Origin: Bimuria novae-zelandiae CBS 107.79
Taxonomy: Eukaryota > Ascomycota > Dothideomycetes > Pleosporales > Didymosphaeriaceae
NCBI GenBank assembly: GCA_010015655.1
Contig: ML976723.1
Coordinates: 246,347-310,346 of the forward strand
Length of the DNA: 64,000 bases
Reading direction: 5' to 3'
The translations under genes were made by a program, and so were the position numbers. The notes beneath the pieces were generated by a model, which searched no databases, was not told the origin of the DNA, and saw only the letters and a list, made by a program, of their open reading frames with translations. Shown piece by piece: positions 34,900-46,236 of this stretch; within the stretch, counting starts at the first letter, position 1; every line of letters starts with the position of its first letter.

Positions 34900-36983
34900 A
34901 CGGCTATAAAGGGTCCTTAACGTCTACTAGTTTATTAGTTCTGGCCTTGGTTGGCGAGGATAAGGAGAAGAAGAGAGGAGGGAGAGGAGGCTCTATTTAT
35001 AAAGTTAGCAGCGCCCACGGTACTATTAGTACAGTACTATAAGAATAACAAAGTTTCAGGCTAAGATATATAAAAAACTATAGAAAAATAGTAATACCAC
35101 CGCTAGACCTATAAAGATGAATCCTTATCCTTCTCGTGTTCTATTGTTATAGTAAACAACATCTTTGCAGTACGATAACTAGTCTTAAACACCCTTAGAT
35201 CCTCTTTTAGATAGCGAATAATGCCATCCTTAAGCTTTAACTCACGGGCAACCTTATATAGGTCACCTTAAAAGTTACTTATTACGCGGAGATTAAAAAC
35301 TATCCACTACTTGTTAAGCGCAATCTCTATTGTTCGGGTGTACTTATCCTAATCCTTAAGCAACTATTGTCCTACAAGCCACTTAAAGAACTCCCTCACC
35401 TCCACTTAAGTATCTCTATAGCTATTAATAGGGCAGAGGAGGGCGCGACCAGTGGATATTCTGTAATAGTGTAAGCGCTCGGGGGTCTTTGTGCGAACAA
35501 CAATAGCAGCGGAGACTTAGACGCCATGGCGCGTGGGCCATGTGACTAGCTCTTAGACGCCTCTCGCTATATAAGAAGTAGCTACCGCGCCTCAGTCTCT
35601 TGCGCCCAGCGCTTTAGCTCCTTAAGCTAACGATATTCCTCCTTGTCTTCTTATCGTTATCAACGTTAGCGCTCTTAATTGTGTTTACGCTACTATCGCG
35701 CATCCTCTTACTCCTCTTTCTTATCTTTAAGACGTTATAACTCTCTCTAGTGCTTTAAGTCCTCCACACGCTTCCTTTGCCACTTTCTCTCCTCTTTAGA
35801 TAAGCTATTATTACTACCTAACCGTTTTTTGCCCTTGCCTTTGCGGGTATGAGGGTTAACTTTAAGCTAATTACCTGTGTTACTACGCCAGTACGCAATA
35901 AGCTAAAGGGGTGGCTACTTAATAGACGCGCTCTCCTGTCCCTTAATAATCTACTTTATCCATGTCTCTCTATCTACTAGACATATCGCGAAGTGTTCAC
36001 CAGTCGTCGGAGGAACCTAGCACTAATAGCCATAGTTATCGCAGAGATTCTCATGGCAAATCCACCTCTCGTGGATACTACTAAGCAGCTCGGCGAAAGA
36101 CTACCAGATCTCCTACTACGCCTCCGCCCGCAGTAACTATGTCGTACAACTGCCACGAGGCACCGCGGCGGCGACCACCAGCGGCGGAGTATTAACATGC
36201 CCAGGCGACGAAGGTTCGTTAGCGTACGTCCGAGGAAACGTCCTCTACAAGAGAGCAACCTCTATCCTAACCTCTACTCTTACTTCTATAAAATCGCAAC
36301 CTCGCACTGCATTAATAGACTAGTCTATATCCCTTACAAGCGTGTCCCCTTACTCTATAAAGTCTATTAACGTCTTATACTTAAACGCCGCGCGGGTTAT
36401 CTTTAACCTTTATCTAGCGCGGAAAGCAACTCTAATTACCACTATATAATAGTCTTGCCCTTTAACTCTAGACGTTGGTTCACAGACCATCTTATCCACC
36501 ATGTCCTGCATATCCTATATCACAAACTCCCGTTAGTGTGTAAAGGCCATGTCCTTAACATTTGCCTCCCTATTCACACGCAGCTTATAATTAATCTCTA
36601 ACTTATATAAAGGGCCTAGTACTGGCGACGACGCGCGCGGCGGCGAAGAGGGCAATACTATCGCGGCAGCAGCGACAGCAGGCAGTATGGGCGTAGGCGC
36701 AGGCGCAGGCGCAGGTGCAGGAACTGGCACAGCAGAAGGCGTGGGAGGCGGAGACGACAACAATAATGGCGGGACCAGCAGGCTTATTTCGCTTGGAGAG
36801 TCCTCGCGGGCGCCACAGGACGCTGTTTTCGACTTCTTAAACTAACTCGCAGGCCTACGCGTGGCCTTTAGCCAGCGTGCGCCTATTATTATAACAAGAG
36901 CTTCTACTTTAAAGTTAACAGCAACAGGTCTCCTCTAGCGCACACGGGACTTACGCGTAGCCTTAACAGTAGGCACATAGGTC
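34900..36983 (-). pseudogene. convergent second frame of the outer element
   Basis: From an ATG at 36981-36983 on the minus strand a damaged frame runs toward the transposase 3' end. It begins MTYVPTVKATRKSRVR, has a Pro/Ala-rich tract (VPAPAPAPAPTPILP, about 36690-36710, encoded by a gcgcag repeat), then YKLEINYKLRVNREAN and EPTSRVKGQDYYIVVIRVAF. Another piece lies at 35977-36258. No family is recognised. The same two-gene, tail-to-tail layout is seen in the nested element. Confidence 0.5.
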
Positions 36984-37151
36984 ATGCCTGTACAAGAACG
37001 CGTCCAGCGACAAGGTAGCAACAGCGCGTTATTATTAGTCATACAAGGCGTCTAGAGATGTGTCACGCGACTACAACACCAAGAAAGGCTAGTATAGACG
37101 TGTATACGGCTTCAATTAACGTGGTAAAGGTGAACTGACGCGTACCGCTGG

Positions 37152-37265
37152 TGTTCAGATTTCCCATACAAATTGGCGCGCGCGCGAAAAAGAATAAGGT
37201 TTTGCCAAGGTTTTCCCGGATTTTCGAACCTGATAGATCACATGTGTAGCGGGATTTTACGAAAC
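37152..37265. repeat. right TIR of the outer element, uninterrupted
   Basis: The complete copy of the inverted repeat. Its 37235-37265 part matches 28026-28056 inverted, and 37152-37239 matches 31233-31319 inverted. It ends 65 bp before the start codon of the HET-domain gene. Confidence 0.9.
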
Positions 37266-37329
37266 CACCGATAACGGCCTAGTTCCCAACTTCGAAGCGA
37301 ATGCAGTCGCAAGACCGCTGCCTCAAACG

Positions 37330-39044
37330 ATGCCTAGAAACACGACTCAGATTGACGAGAATGCTGAGATCTATCAGGACAAGCATTGCTTACTTCCGCT
37401 CGAGGACGGCACCTTCTCGATACGGTTGGTCACAATATTTCCTGACCTTCTCGATAGCGGCGATGGGAACTCTATTCTCCAGTGCGACTTACGCACCGCC
37501 ACTTTTGACAACGCAAAGCTGCAGCAGTATACTTGCCTATTGTATGTGTGGAACCATCCAACACTAAACGATGAGGAAGTCGCACAGGGGAGATCTCGAA
37601 AGTACCGCATCAGACTGAATGATAGGCCCTTCACTGTTGGACGAAATCTTCACGATTTCCTCGAAACGGCACGGATAATGCCCCTATGGTATCCTGACAA
37701 TAGGTACCAGCCGTTCTGGATCGAAGCGATTTGCATTAATCAGTCTGAAAAGGCCGAGTTGAGCAACCAAGTGCAGAGGATGAATGATATTTACTCGAGT
37801 GCCAAGGGAGTCATCACATGGCTCGGAAAGGATCGCGACCTTGCCAATTTCCTCAGAGAACTTCAAAAACAATACAAGATAAGGCTCGAGATGGAAAAGA
37901 GAGGAGAATACCTGGTGAGTCGATTCACGGTTACAAGCCAAGTTGCATTTGTATTTATAGTAAATTCCAGGATAACAGAAGAAATCATTTGTTCGCGCCA
38001 GCTGACCCTCCTGGTCGACGAATCCTTCCTGGACGGGGAGTATTTCTCAGGGAAGAGAATAACCACCAAGAGAGGAGATTATTCGGGACATTTCAAACAG
38101 GTGATGGGGGAGTACTTTTCAAGAAGAAAAAGAACAGACATGCCAGGACAAAATTTAATAGAAGAGTTAGGAGACAGCTCATCAAGAAAGTCAGGAACAG
38201 ATTCCAAACGTTCCAAACATGTCACAGAGTTCCTGGGAAACTATCGCGCCGAAGGCCTGCTCCCGAATCTCCACTGGTTTGGAAGTAAGGGTTGCTTCAT
38301 ATTTCACGATCTAGTGTACTCATTGTTACACATCTGCGAATCTGCGATCCCAGCCAAAGCAGTCTCATCAAGATTGACTACGGCATATCTAGATGGGAGC
38401 TTACTTTTCAGGTTTTCCGCGCTAACCCGTCTTCCCTATGTCTTTACTCGATCCGCAGAGTAGCACAGCTTCTCGGATTACGGCCTTTCAGAGACGCAAA
38501 TGACCATAAAATGTGTCCATGGAGACAGATCACTGTGGATGTCACTGTCAGAAATAAAGTTGCTACGGATAACAGCGCTACGGTTACGACGACGGGTCCT
38601 CGCGCTCTAGACGCGGAGCTATCAAGCAGCTCTTTGAAGGACGACATCAGTCTTGCCAGCAAGGCTCGGTCTTCTGAGAGCATGCTAGATGAAACGCGAC
38701 CTGATGAGATGCTGCCTGAGGTATACACATTGCGCAAGGTCGAACACATCCAGCGACTTACACAATCAACGCTTGCGATCTGTCTAGAAGATGTCTGCTC
38801 GTCGTCCACGTACCATGTCAACATTCATCAAACACATAAAAGATGGAAGCCAGTGCAGTTAGACTACCGCGAAGAGTGCATGAGGTTCAGTACACGTGGA
38901 TGGAAGGACGAGAAGACCATGGAATGGGAATATCGTAAGATCAAACTAAAACACTCGCGTTGTATCCGGATAGTGAACAATTTGGAGGATGGCTCGGTGA
39001 TTTGGACCTTTTCCCTGGAGTCACTCCTGGAGATTCTCTTGTAG
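37330..39044 (+). pseudogene. HET-domain (heterokaryon incompatibility) gene, frame conflict
   Basis: Codons from 37330 give a HET domain: LQQYTCLLYVWN, then WIEAICINQSEKAELSNQVQRMNDIYSSAKGVITWLGKD in pieces. A GTGAGT intron at 37915-37970 (56 nt) shifts the frame. A second possible intron (38285-38353, 69 nt) then leads to IKIDYGISRWELTFQVFRAN and a C-terminus ending at 39044. That spliced model is open, but its middle exon is unnaturally basic. The unspliced frame over the same bases reads far more like HET proteins (TEEIICSRQLTLLVDE, then HDLVYSLLHICE), then needs a one-base shift near 38345. I therefore favour a frameshifted remnant. HET proteins trigger cell death on allorecognition; nothing shows that this one is active. 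Confidence 0.6.
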
Positions 39045-39369
39045 GAGCAGGACGAGGAGTATATTGGACTTTGCCCAAGGGTTTTGAAGGAGCTGACAGA
39101 TGATTCTAGTACGATCAGACTAACAGGTGCTCATTTCTAGTTGGGTTCCAAGAAAAGACACAATATTATCCCTAACGAAGAGTACACGCGGTAATCTCTT
39201 GGGCATCAGAGCATGTTCACACACGATTTGATACATCGATAACTCTTTATGAGCGAATGCCATGCGCAAATCGTCGGTTTGTCTCCAAATATCCTTTTCC
39301 GCCCCTCCCTGATTTCCCAATCACCATGCCTAACGGTAAACACCCTTGTACTTGCACCGAAAGTTTTTT

Positions 39370-40400
39370 TTATCTGAATAAGGATCGAAAGAAACGGCGA
39401 AAAAACCACACTTTTTGCAGTAGCGTTTCCGCTAAAAGAGGCATTTCGCAGGTAGACGTCCAATCCGCGTCAGGTGCACAAGCATCCAACACTGGAAATT
39501 CTGCCAAAGGATCGTAATTTGTCATCCAGTTGCCCTTTACCTGCACCTTCTTTTTTTCAAGTTTCTTCTTGGTTCTCTGATTGACCTTTGTCTGCAGAAC
39601 GACCGTGTGAATTTGGCTCCAATGGGCAACGTAGTCGGCAGATTGCCGGAAAGCCCAGGCAAGCCATTCTAGCACTCGAAGCTTCAAGTCGGACGTGGGA
39701 CTCGGATGGCTCATAGGATTAATTTCCTTTGAATGCTCAGCATATATAACTTGCGAGATTTCGGTCATGTTATCGAAATCGTGCTCGAAGTTAACCGCAA
39801 AGTCTTCGAGCTCTTCCACAAGGCCAGGTATCCATGCGTCGTAGTTGTCCCAGAACTCGTCTGAATTGAAGAAGTCTTGATGGCAGGGAGCCTCGTCACT
39901 GTGAAACATATTTGAGACACAGAAGTGGTGCGCTATCCCGTTTCGCTGCGTGCGCCTTGGGGATTTTCCATCGTTTGTCGCCTAATCGTATATGGTGGGG
40001 AACCACTGAGCCAAGAAGCGATTTTCCCATCCTCGAAAGCTGATTCTGAAGTTTCGGGACAGGGTCTCGAAGATCATAACAAAGCAGGATGCGATGCTTG
40101 TTACGGCAGAGTAGAGATCATCATCCTCAAAATGTACCCCCTGAGCGAAATTTTTTTATTTTTTTTATTTAATTTTTTTGACAGCGCATGTGTGCTGATA
40201 GTTCGGCTAATATACGCATCCCACCATAAAATCTTCTTTGTGTCTTTAAGGAGGTACGCGCCTCGCTGCTGGCCCAGGTAGCGAAGATCGATGTGACGGT
40301 TCATTTTGCGACCGGCGAGGCGTTTCGCAATAGCGCTCCTCAAGTCTTGAGAAGCGGCGGTTGTGGATTTAGCTGCGGGCGAAGCGGTATTGGCGTGCAT
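39370..40400 (-). pseudogene. decayed gene of the same unrecognised family, copy P2
   Basis: The N-terminal piece (40400 to about 40145) includes LRYLGQQRGAYLLKDTKK, aligning with the LSFHGRKRAHYTYFQAKD segment of P1. After an AT-rich stretch of A/T runs a second frame reads LYSAVTSIASCFVMIFETLS and SRNFRISFRGWENRF, one TAG at 39982-39984, then QRNGIAHHF and FWDNYDAWIPGLVEELED, to a stop at 39370-39372. No intron joins the two pieces in phase, so there is both a frame break and a nonsense codon. Family and function are not recognised. It is convergent with the HET-domain gene. Confidence 0.6.
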
Positions 40401-40879
40401 GGTGATAGAATTCGCGTCACTGGCGTTGTCAGATGTATTTGGAGTTGGCTTAGAAAATTTGAAGGCCTCCTCTTATATGTTTTCAAAATTCAATTTTACA
40501 ATTGTTGAATGGTAAAAACCGGTAACGGTTTTATCTGAACGGTTCCCCCAAACGCTATCCATGGAACACGAACCCACGCTCCACAGATAAATGTACTCAC
40601 AACCAAGGCCACGTAAGAATTTATAAAATTGTCCTATCTACGCGCTCTCGTTAAAAGAATTCTACTCGTACCTACCTCTCGAATATCGATCCCGCTATTG
40701 GCAATAGTTGTCGCGAGAACAAATATTGTGATTCATGATTTGAAGCTGATTAATGGGTCATTTACTCGTCCCCGCTACACCATACACCTAGCACCTGCTA
40801 ATCGCACGAAAGTTGTGCAATTCCATGGGATGTCTGACTGATGAAACGAACGCGTCGATGATTCTTCCCCTGCGTCGTC
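40401..40879. other. intergenic between P2 and P3
   Basis: No gene is seen. It probably holds the P2 upstream region. Confidence 0.45.
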
Positions 40880-41828
40880 TCACGCGGCAGCCCAAGCCCG
40901 CTGTTCCTCCGCCTCCTGCGCAATATTTTCCTCATCTGCCTTGATAAACTTCGTGATCCAAGCACTTCTAATCATTACGAATTCGTTGAAATCCGTGGTT
41001 CGGTGTTGGAGCCAGGATGCAGAAAGTACGGTATCTGTAAAAGCCGAAGTCGCCACGTAACCCGTGATGAATCTAAAGAGTTTGGCTCTGGGACCCAGCT
41101 AGTCATCGCATCATCCGCTTGAGACGATAACTTCTCGATCTCTGGTAAGTGATACTTCAACATGACCGCTAGTTTCTTCGACTTCAGCTATGAGCTTAGG
41201 CATCCAGTCGTGATAGTTATCCCAGAACTCCCCGCGATCGAAAAATGTGCGGGTCCTGCGGTCGTTGAAATTGATGTCTCCTGCGTAAGTCCGCCGCAAT
41301 CCGAACGCGTGGGCGATTTTGTGGCGCTGCGGGCACTCGGGGGGCGTTATATACCCGTCCTGGTGCGCCCATTATATATAACGGGAAATCGCGCCATAAG
41401 GACACCTTCATCGTCTTTCCGAAAGCTGGGATACAGGCAACGATCAATGGTTACGAAGATCGCCAAGAACGTGGTGGCCAAGAATGCGCTCACCATGAAT
41501 TTGTCCGGGTCAATCGAGCTCATGCTTTGTATAAACGAGTCCTGGTCAGGCCCTGTTTCTAGATCTGATACTGCGCCATCTCCCTCAGAACGAGACAGCG
41601 TTTCGCCGTTCGAAAAATGTGGAGACAACGATCGTAACCGAGATGAAAAAGATCGATAGGGTCCTTTAAGACGGCGTCGAGAACACGAGCAGTGACAATA
41701 GCTCGAATGGTTTCGGTCTGGGTGGTCTTCGATTTGCTTTGATGTGTATAAGGCCCATGTAGCGGATGCATGGAGTTGTATCTGGCACTCATTCGACGGG
41801 GGTGCATCGCTGGGACTGTTGTATCCAA
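40880..41828 (-). pseudogene. decayed gene of the same unrecognised family, copy P3
   Basis: Pieces in different frames follow the same order as P1 and P2. They are ARVLDAVLKDPIDLFHLGYD (compare ERLDSAILYGPDVSLSFHGR in P1), then SFIQSMSSIDPDKFMVSAF and FLAIFVTIDRCLYPSFRK, then PQRHKIAHAFGLRRTY and FWDNYHDWMPKLIAEVEE (compare FWDNYDAWIPGLVEELED in P2), and a C-terminal KLFRFITGYVATSAFTDTVL piece ending at TGA 40880-40882. At least three frame changes are needed. No function is assigned. Confidence 0.55.
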
Positions 41829-44379
41829 TGTATGATAATCAGTGGCGAATAAGTATTGATTGTGTGCGGGATCAAAATAAACTCAAGGAGGCTGGAATAG
41901 AAATCCTCCACAATCAAGATGTTTATGACTGGGCTCGGGTGTTGAGGCCTCTCTGTGAATGAGAGAGATGTGTGTTCCTATGTACGAAGGTGCTATATAG
42001 ACTAATACCATATGTGCACAGACCATGACATGACCCCTTCCTAAATATACTCATTACAAGTGGTATATTTCTGAGAAGACAACGTAACGTGACATTGATG
42101 ATCTATGCTAGTAGGCCTCGATTAGTTTTCACTCGCTATGATAGAAGCTAACTTTTTCACAAAGGGGTTTAAACAGAGACTTACATTCATCATCCCGAAC
42201 AGTGAGGTCTGGGGCCAGGTAGATGTAGGTAGATAATACTTCCATATATGCCCCCAAGAAATGAGTCAGCAAAGCCCGCCACATAACAAGTCCCAACTCG
42301 ACATCTTTGCCACAAACATTTGCTCTAGATCAAAGCAATAAAACGAATCTACTACCGCAATTCACTCAAGAGCGCTCTCAGCCGTCAGTCCATCACCAAG
42401 CTATTGGGAATTCGTGCGTTCATTACAAACTGTTCCCCTTCTGCACAACAAATCACTCGAGTTTACAAAGCTCGACTTGACTGTCTAAGTCTCGCCGAAA
42501 ATTCATTGTACTTGCGAAGAAGGGAAGGCCCTGGAAGTACAGTATCATGCGGACGGAGTACACTCCGGGAAAGAGCTTCAAGCTTTTTCTTTTATTAAGG
42601 AGGACGTGCTCGAAGTAATCAGCAACAACTGGACGTGAAACCGATTGGGTGACGAGCATTGAGGCGGCAGACATGTAAAACTTCAATATTTCGATCAAAT
42701 CAGCCAGAGCGCGGTGTCGGTCTTTCAATGAGGCACCGTGCAGTGCGTGCAGCCTGCCGGTGGGATCCGAACTCAGACGTAGCCATGATGACAAGTATTT
42801 AGTATTAGAAAGGACGGCAAGAGACTTCCTTGATATGGTTCTCAGCTTGCTCGTGATTCTATCCTAATCCTTGGCCGGGGTTCCGTACCTGCGGACGTGC
42901 AATTTGGCCGCGGCGCAATATTTAGTTCCGACTGTACCAGCCGACATTACACAGTCAGTTAGCTATTGCTTATTCGTATGGGTCTAGGAGGTCCAGATCT
43001 ATGGGATCGACACTACGCCTTTTACACTGCTTTCGATCTGCTACGCGCCTCATATGGGCGACTTCACGCGACACAAGGTTACCTGTCGAGATCGCTCAAC
43101 GTCCCGAAGAACACCGAACAGATTTTCGGTACACCCGAAACTCCCAGCCAGCCTTCCCGCAGACGAGTACACGACTTTAACATTATTTTGTCTTTTCCCG
43201 CATTAGCCAGGAGAACCACGCATGCAGGTGCGGGTAAAAACCGCAGTCCAGGACGCCGTTCACTACCGCCTTCTTCATTCGGTAATGCTTAGCGAACAGC
43301 ACTTGCTCGAGCGCTAGCAGCGCTCTGAATCCTTTCGCTAACAGCAAACGATAGCAGCAGTTAACGTAAACTGTGCTGAGCCTCTTGGCTTCGTACTTTT
43401 CCTTAACATCGTCAAAAATGGCAGTTTACGAGTAGGTGCGGTGTTCCAACGGCTGGGAATCGGCTACTCCTAGTACGTGCATGCGCGTACGCAGCGTAAT
43501 CCACTTTCGAGCATGGGTGGAATATTGAGGGGCCCACATCTTAAGCTTTTACCCTTGGTATTGCTTCACGCAATGGAGGCCGGTGTCCGTCGCGTCCGCA
43601 GATCAACGCGATCTCGTCCGCGACGTGAGTGAATGCAGGCACACATGTGCGCGTTCTGGTGCGAAGTTCTCATCTCTATCCGAAACCTGCGTGCACCGCG
43701 CCCTGTAAGATAAGCGAGCTAGAGCAGCATCTATGTCTCATCCTGCTGGATTATCTCTGCAAGAACGATGCGATCAGCGCACGTTGGGAACAGCGATGGC
43801 ACGCTTGCTCACGCGAGGGATTCGCAATACTCTAATTTGCTTTGTAAAAAGTGAGCGCGACACCGGCCGGTTACCGTCCTGGCAGCGTTTACGGCACGGG
43901 TAAAGGCGTGAATCAGGGAATACGTGACCGGCGCCAACGGTGAAGGGGTAACGACTCATGTAGGGTTCGTACGAACCCCTTGAGGGAGCCAGCAAAACGG
44001 AATCCCCGTGTGGTCTCCCCTGCCCTTGAATGCCCTAGTCCCAAAGAAGCAAGTGGTCCAACTCAAAGTCCGTGATGAGTAAAAACAGTCATCGTGCTGC
44101 ACGCGCCAAGGTAGTCTTACGGCGCGGTACAGGTGGCGTAGTACCGCCGAATATTGATGAGAGGGGGACATGGACGAGCTGGGAGTCGTGATACGTGTCT
44201 ATATGACTTTTCGCGCTTGGCGAGAATGTTCTATGCTGGCGTGTGGATATCGTACATGCTTCTAGACATGTGTGCAAAAAGCACGGGTATCAAGAATGGA
44301 AAGTGATAAGTGACAAAGGGAAGGTCTATGTGAGTAGAGCCCGCCGTAGTGGACATTCAACCGAGGCTCATTAATGAAA
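41829..44379. other. no confident gene
   Basis: A minus-strand frame of 113 codons at 42453-42794 (starting MSSWLRLSSDPTGRLHALHG) has amphipathic, protein-like sequence but no recognised domain and no neighbours in phase. A plus-strand frame at 41744-41962 is similar. Neither is strong enough to call. The rest shows nothing. Confidence 0.4.
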
Positions 44380-46236
44380 TTAAATTGTTGACGTAAAGAG
44401 AAGTTGGTCTTGGTGCTGGTGGTGGTGTTGTTGCGGTTGTTGGTGATGCTGCGAGTCCACGGGACTGGGGTATTGTTGCACATGCATGTGATGGTAGCCC
44501 CTTCCTATCGGGACAGGGCTCTGGGTCGAGAATTCGGGAGCCATGTCTGTGGTTATGATACGATGGTCCGGCTGCGAGACAGGCCGTGATCCAGGTGTCC
44601 CATGCCTGTTTAGGCGACTGCCGATCCTTTGGAGTGGTTTCGATATCATCTGGCCAAGCGATGGTCGTTCGTAGTAATGGCTTTCCTCAATCTGTGGAGG
44701 CGCGTCGAAATAACTCGGATAGAACTGATTTAATGGATTCGACGTCGGCTGTGCATATTCGGCCTCAATCAGCGGGGGCTGGGAATGGGCCTGTGGCTGC
44801 GGCTGCGGCTGCGGCGGTTGCGGTTGCGGCTGCACCACAGGATTAGACATCTGCATATCTGGTATTGGTTGTTGCGACATGTCCAAATAGCTCTCCGAGG
44901 TGTCGATATCCATGTAGCTTATGCGACGCGAATTGGTATCGGGGTCTGGACCTTCATTGTAAGGCGAGGAGCCGCAATCAAAGTTCGACGCGATAGGCGA
45001 TGCGTTGCTTGCCCGAAGTAAAGCTGCATTAACTGCGGCAAGTCGGCTTTGTGATATGGAAGCATTCGGATTTCCAATGAGGATGCGCATGCGTTGCTCG
45101 CGGGACAGTCCATCCACGTTAGGTACAGAGTCCCTACTGGGGGTGACGAATCCGGGCGGCGGTTGCTGTTGCGCGGGCTCCAGTGATATATCGGAACGTA
45201 AGCTCAATGCCGTGATCAACACCTCCTCTCGACTGGGTCGGAGGTCACAGCATTGAAGTTTTTGTCGTAAGACTCGTGTGTTGTCCGGGCACCAGCTAAT
45301 TTGAGACCTGCTCTCCCGCAGCCGTTCGTTCAGACATGCAATCATCTCTTTCCATGTGTCGTGAAGCGCCTCTTGACGTATCAGATTCCGAATGACGTTC
45401 GAGTACTTCCACTGATCGAACGTTGAACCGTTCTTCATGTGTTTAGCGACGTGGTCGCAACGTTCGTCCCATCCAACGCTAACCTCTTTACATTTGTCAA
45501 ACCCACAGCCGAAGACTCTTCTTGGTAGTAATTGGATACCAATGTCGGTCAAGGAAGGTAGCGGTCGCCCGGAATGGTACCGTTGATGGTGCTTCACGAA
45601 GTCCTTTTGTCGATCAAATATTCGGTTGCAACCATTCACGAGACATGGCCAGTCCTCCCCTGTCTCGTGCATCCTCATCTCGTGCTTCTTCCAGTCGGAT
45701 TTCGCTTTGAAAGTTTTCAATGTTTTTGCCTCGGCGCAGTAGGTGCAGAACATGAACGAGTCACCCGCCTGACTCGCTCCTCTGTCCGTTGGGAACGAAG
45801 CGATGCTCATATCCTCGTCTGTGGGTGTGAACGATTCCTGTTTTGGATCTATAGGGCTATCCATTTCGGAAGTCGGTGTAAGCAAGGACGGCACTGGGCG
45901 CGTCGGATCTAGTGAAGGGCGCGTAGGGTCCAGAGATGCCGGGTAGGAGCGAGGCTCTGTCCGTCTCGATAGCGCTCGTGAGCGCGAGGACATTGAAGAG
46001 GTGGATGAGGCAATAGAAGGAGCGACACTTGACATGGTAGACGATAGCGTGGAGGTCGAGTGATTGGATTGCATCGAGAAGCGCGAGTGATACGACGAGG
46101 TAGTAGACGTGCGGAAGGACGGCGCTGGAGAGCGAAACGAAGAACCTGTTGACGCGCTCGTCGATACCGAGGAGGCTGTATGTGAGGATGCGACCGAGCT
46201 GCGTCCTACTCTAGGTAAGCTACTTCGCACGCGCAC
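44380..46236 (-). CDS. C2H2 zinc-finger protein, putative regulator
   Basis: About 618 codons are open on the minus strand. A Ser/Thr-rich N-terminal region of 100 residues contains a doubled SLDPTRP motif. Near residues 160-225 are two C2H2-like fingers: FCTYC with KKHEMRMH, and CLVNGC with VKHHQRYH. A third Cys/His group follows (FGCGFDKCKEV, then CDHVAKH). The C-terminal part has Gln/Pro repeats (QPQPQPPQPQPQPQ) and a His/Gln tail. Nuclear DNA binding is inferred. The start is uncertain: no ATG begins this frame near 46236, but an upstream frame from the ATG at 46364-46366 (MDDNLDIPEESMRHIEALLQ) looks coding and needs a one-base shift or a missed tiny intron to join. Confidence 0.75.
   Translation of the reverse strand: MRVRSSLPRVGRSSVASSHTASSVSTSASTGSSFRSPAPSFRTSTTSSYHSRFSMQSNHSTSTLSSTMSSVAPSIASSTSSMSSRSRALSRRTEPRSYPASLDPTRPSLDPTRPVPSLLTPTSEMDSPIDPKQESFTPTDEDMSIASFPTDRGASQAGDSFMFCTYCAEAKTLKTFKAKSDWKKHEMRMHETGEDWPCLVNGCNRIFDRQKDFVKHHQRYHSGRPLPSLTDIGIQLLPRRVFGCGFDKCKEVSVGWDERCDHVAKHMKNGSTFDQWKYSNVIRNLIRQEALHDTWKEMIACLNERLRESRSQISWCPDNTRVLRQKLQCCDLRPSREEVLITALSLRSDISLEPAQQQPPPGFVTPSRDSVPNVDGLSREQRMRILIGNPNASISQSRLAAVNAALLRASNASPIASNFDCGSSPYNEGPDPDTNSRRISYMDIDTSESYLDMSQQPIPDMQMSNPVVQPQPQPPQPQPQPQAHSQPPLIEAEYAQPTSNPLNQFYPSYFDAPPQIEESHYYERPSLGQMISKPLQRIGSRLNRHGTPGSRPVSQPDHRIITTDMAPEFSTQSPVPIGRGYHHMHVQQYPSPVDSQHHQQPQQHHHQHQDQLLFTSTI

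Larger units (their letters stand above)
28026..37265. mobile_element. outer DNA transposon with about 120-bp TIRs, carrying two nested insertions
   Basis: The ends are inverted copies. The 31-bp outer part at 28026-28056 is the exact reverse complement of 37235-37265. The inner part of the TIR at 31233-31319 pairs with 37152-37239 and includes tttttcgcgcgcgcgccaat. On the right the two parts are continuous. On the left they are split by the 28057-31232 insertion. A piggyBac-type element (31371-33658) is inserted further in. Removing both insertions leaves about 3.8 kb: a plus-strand DDE transposase and a convergent minus-strand second frame. All of it except the piggyBac part is RIP-mutated. 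Confidence 0.8.

Noticed and set aside
36533..36763. Pro/Ala-repeat frame as an independent gene
   Set aside because: It is a less damaged piece of the minus-strand second frame of the outer transposon.
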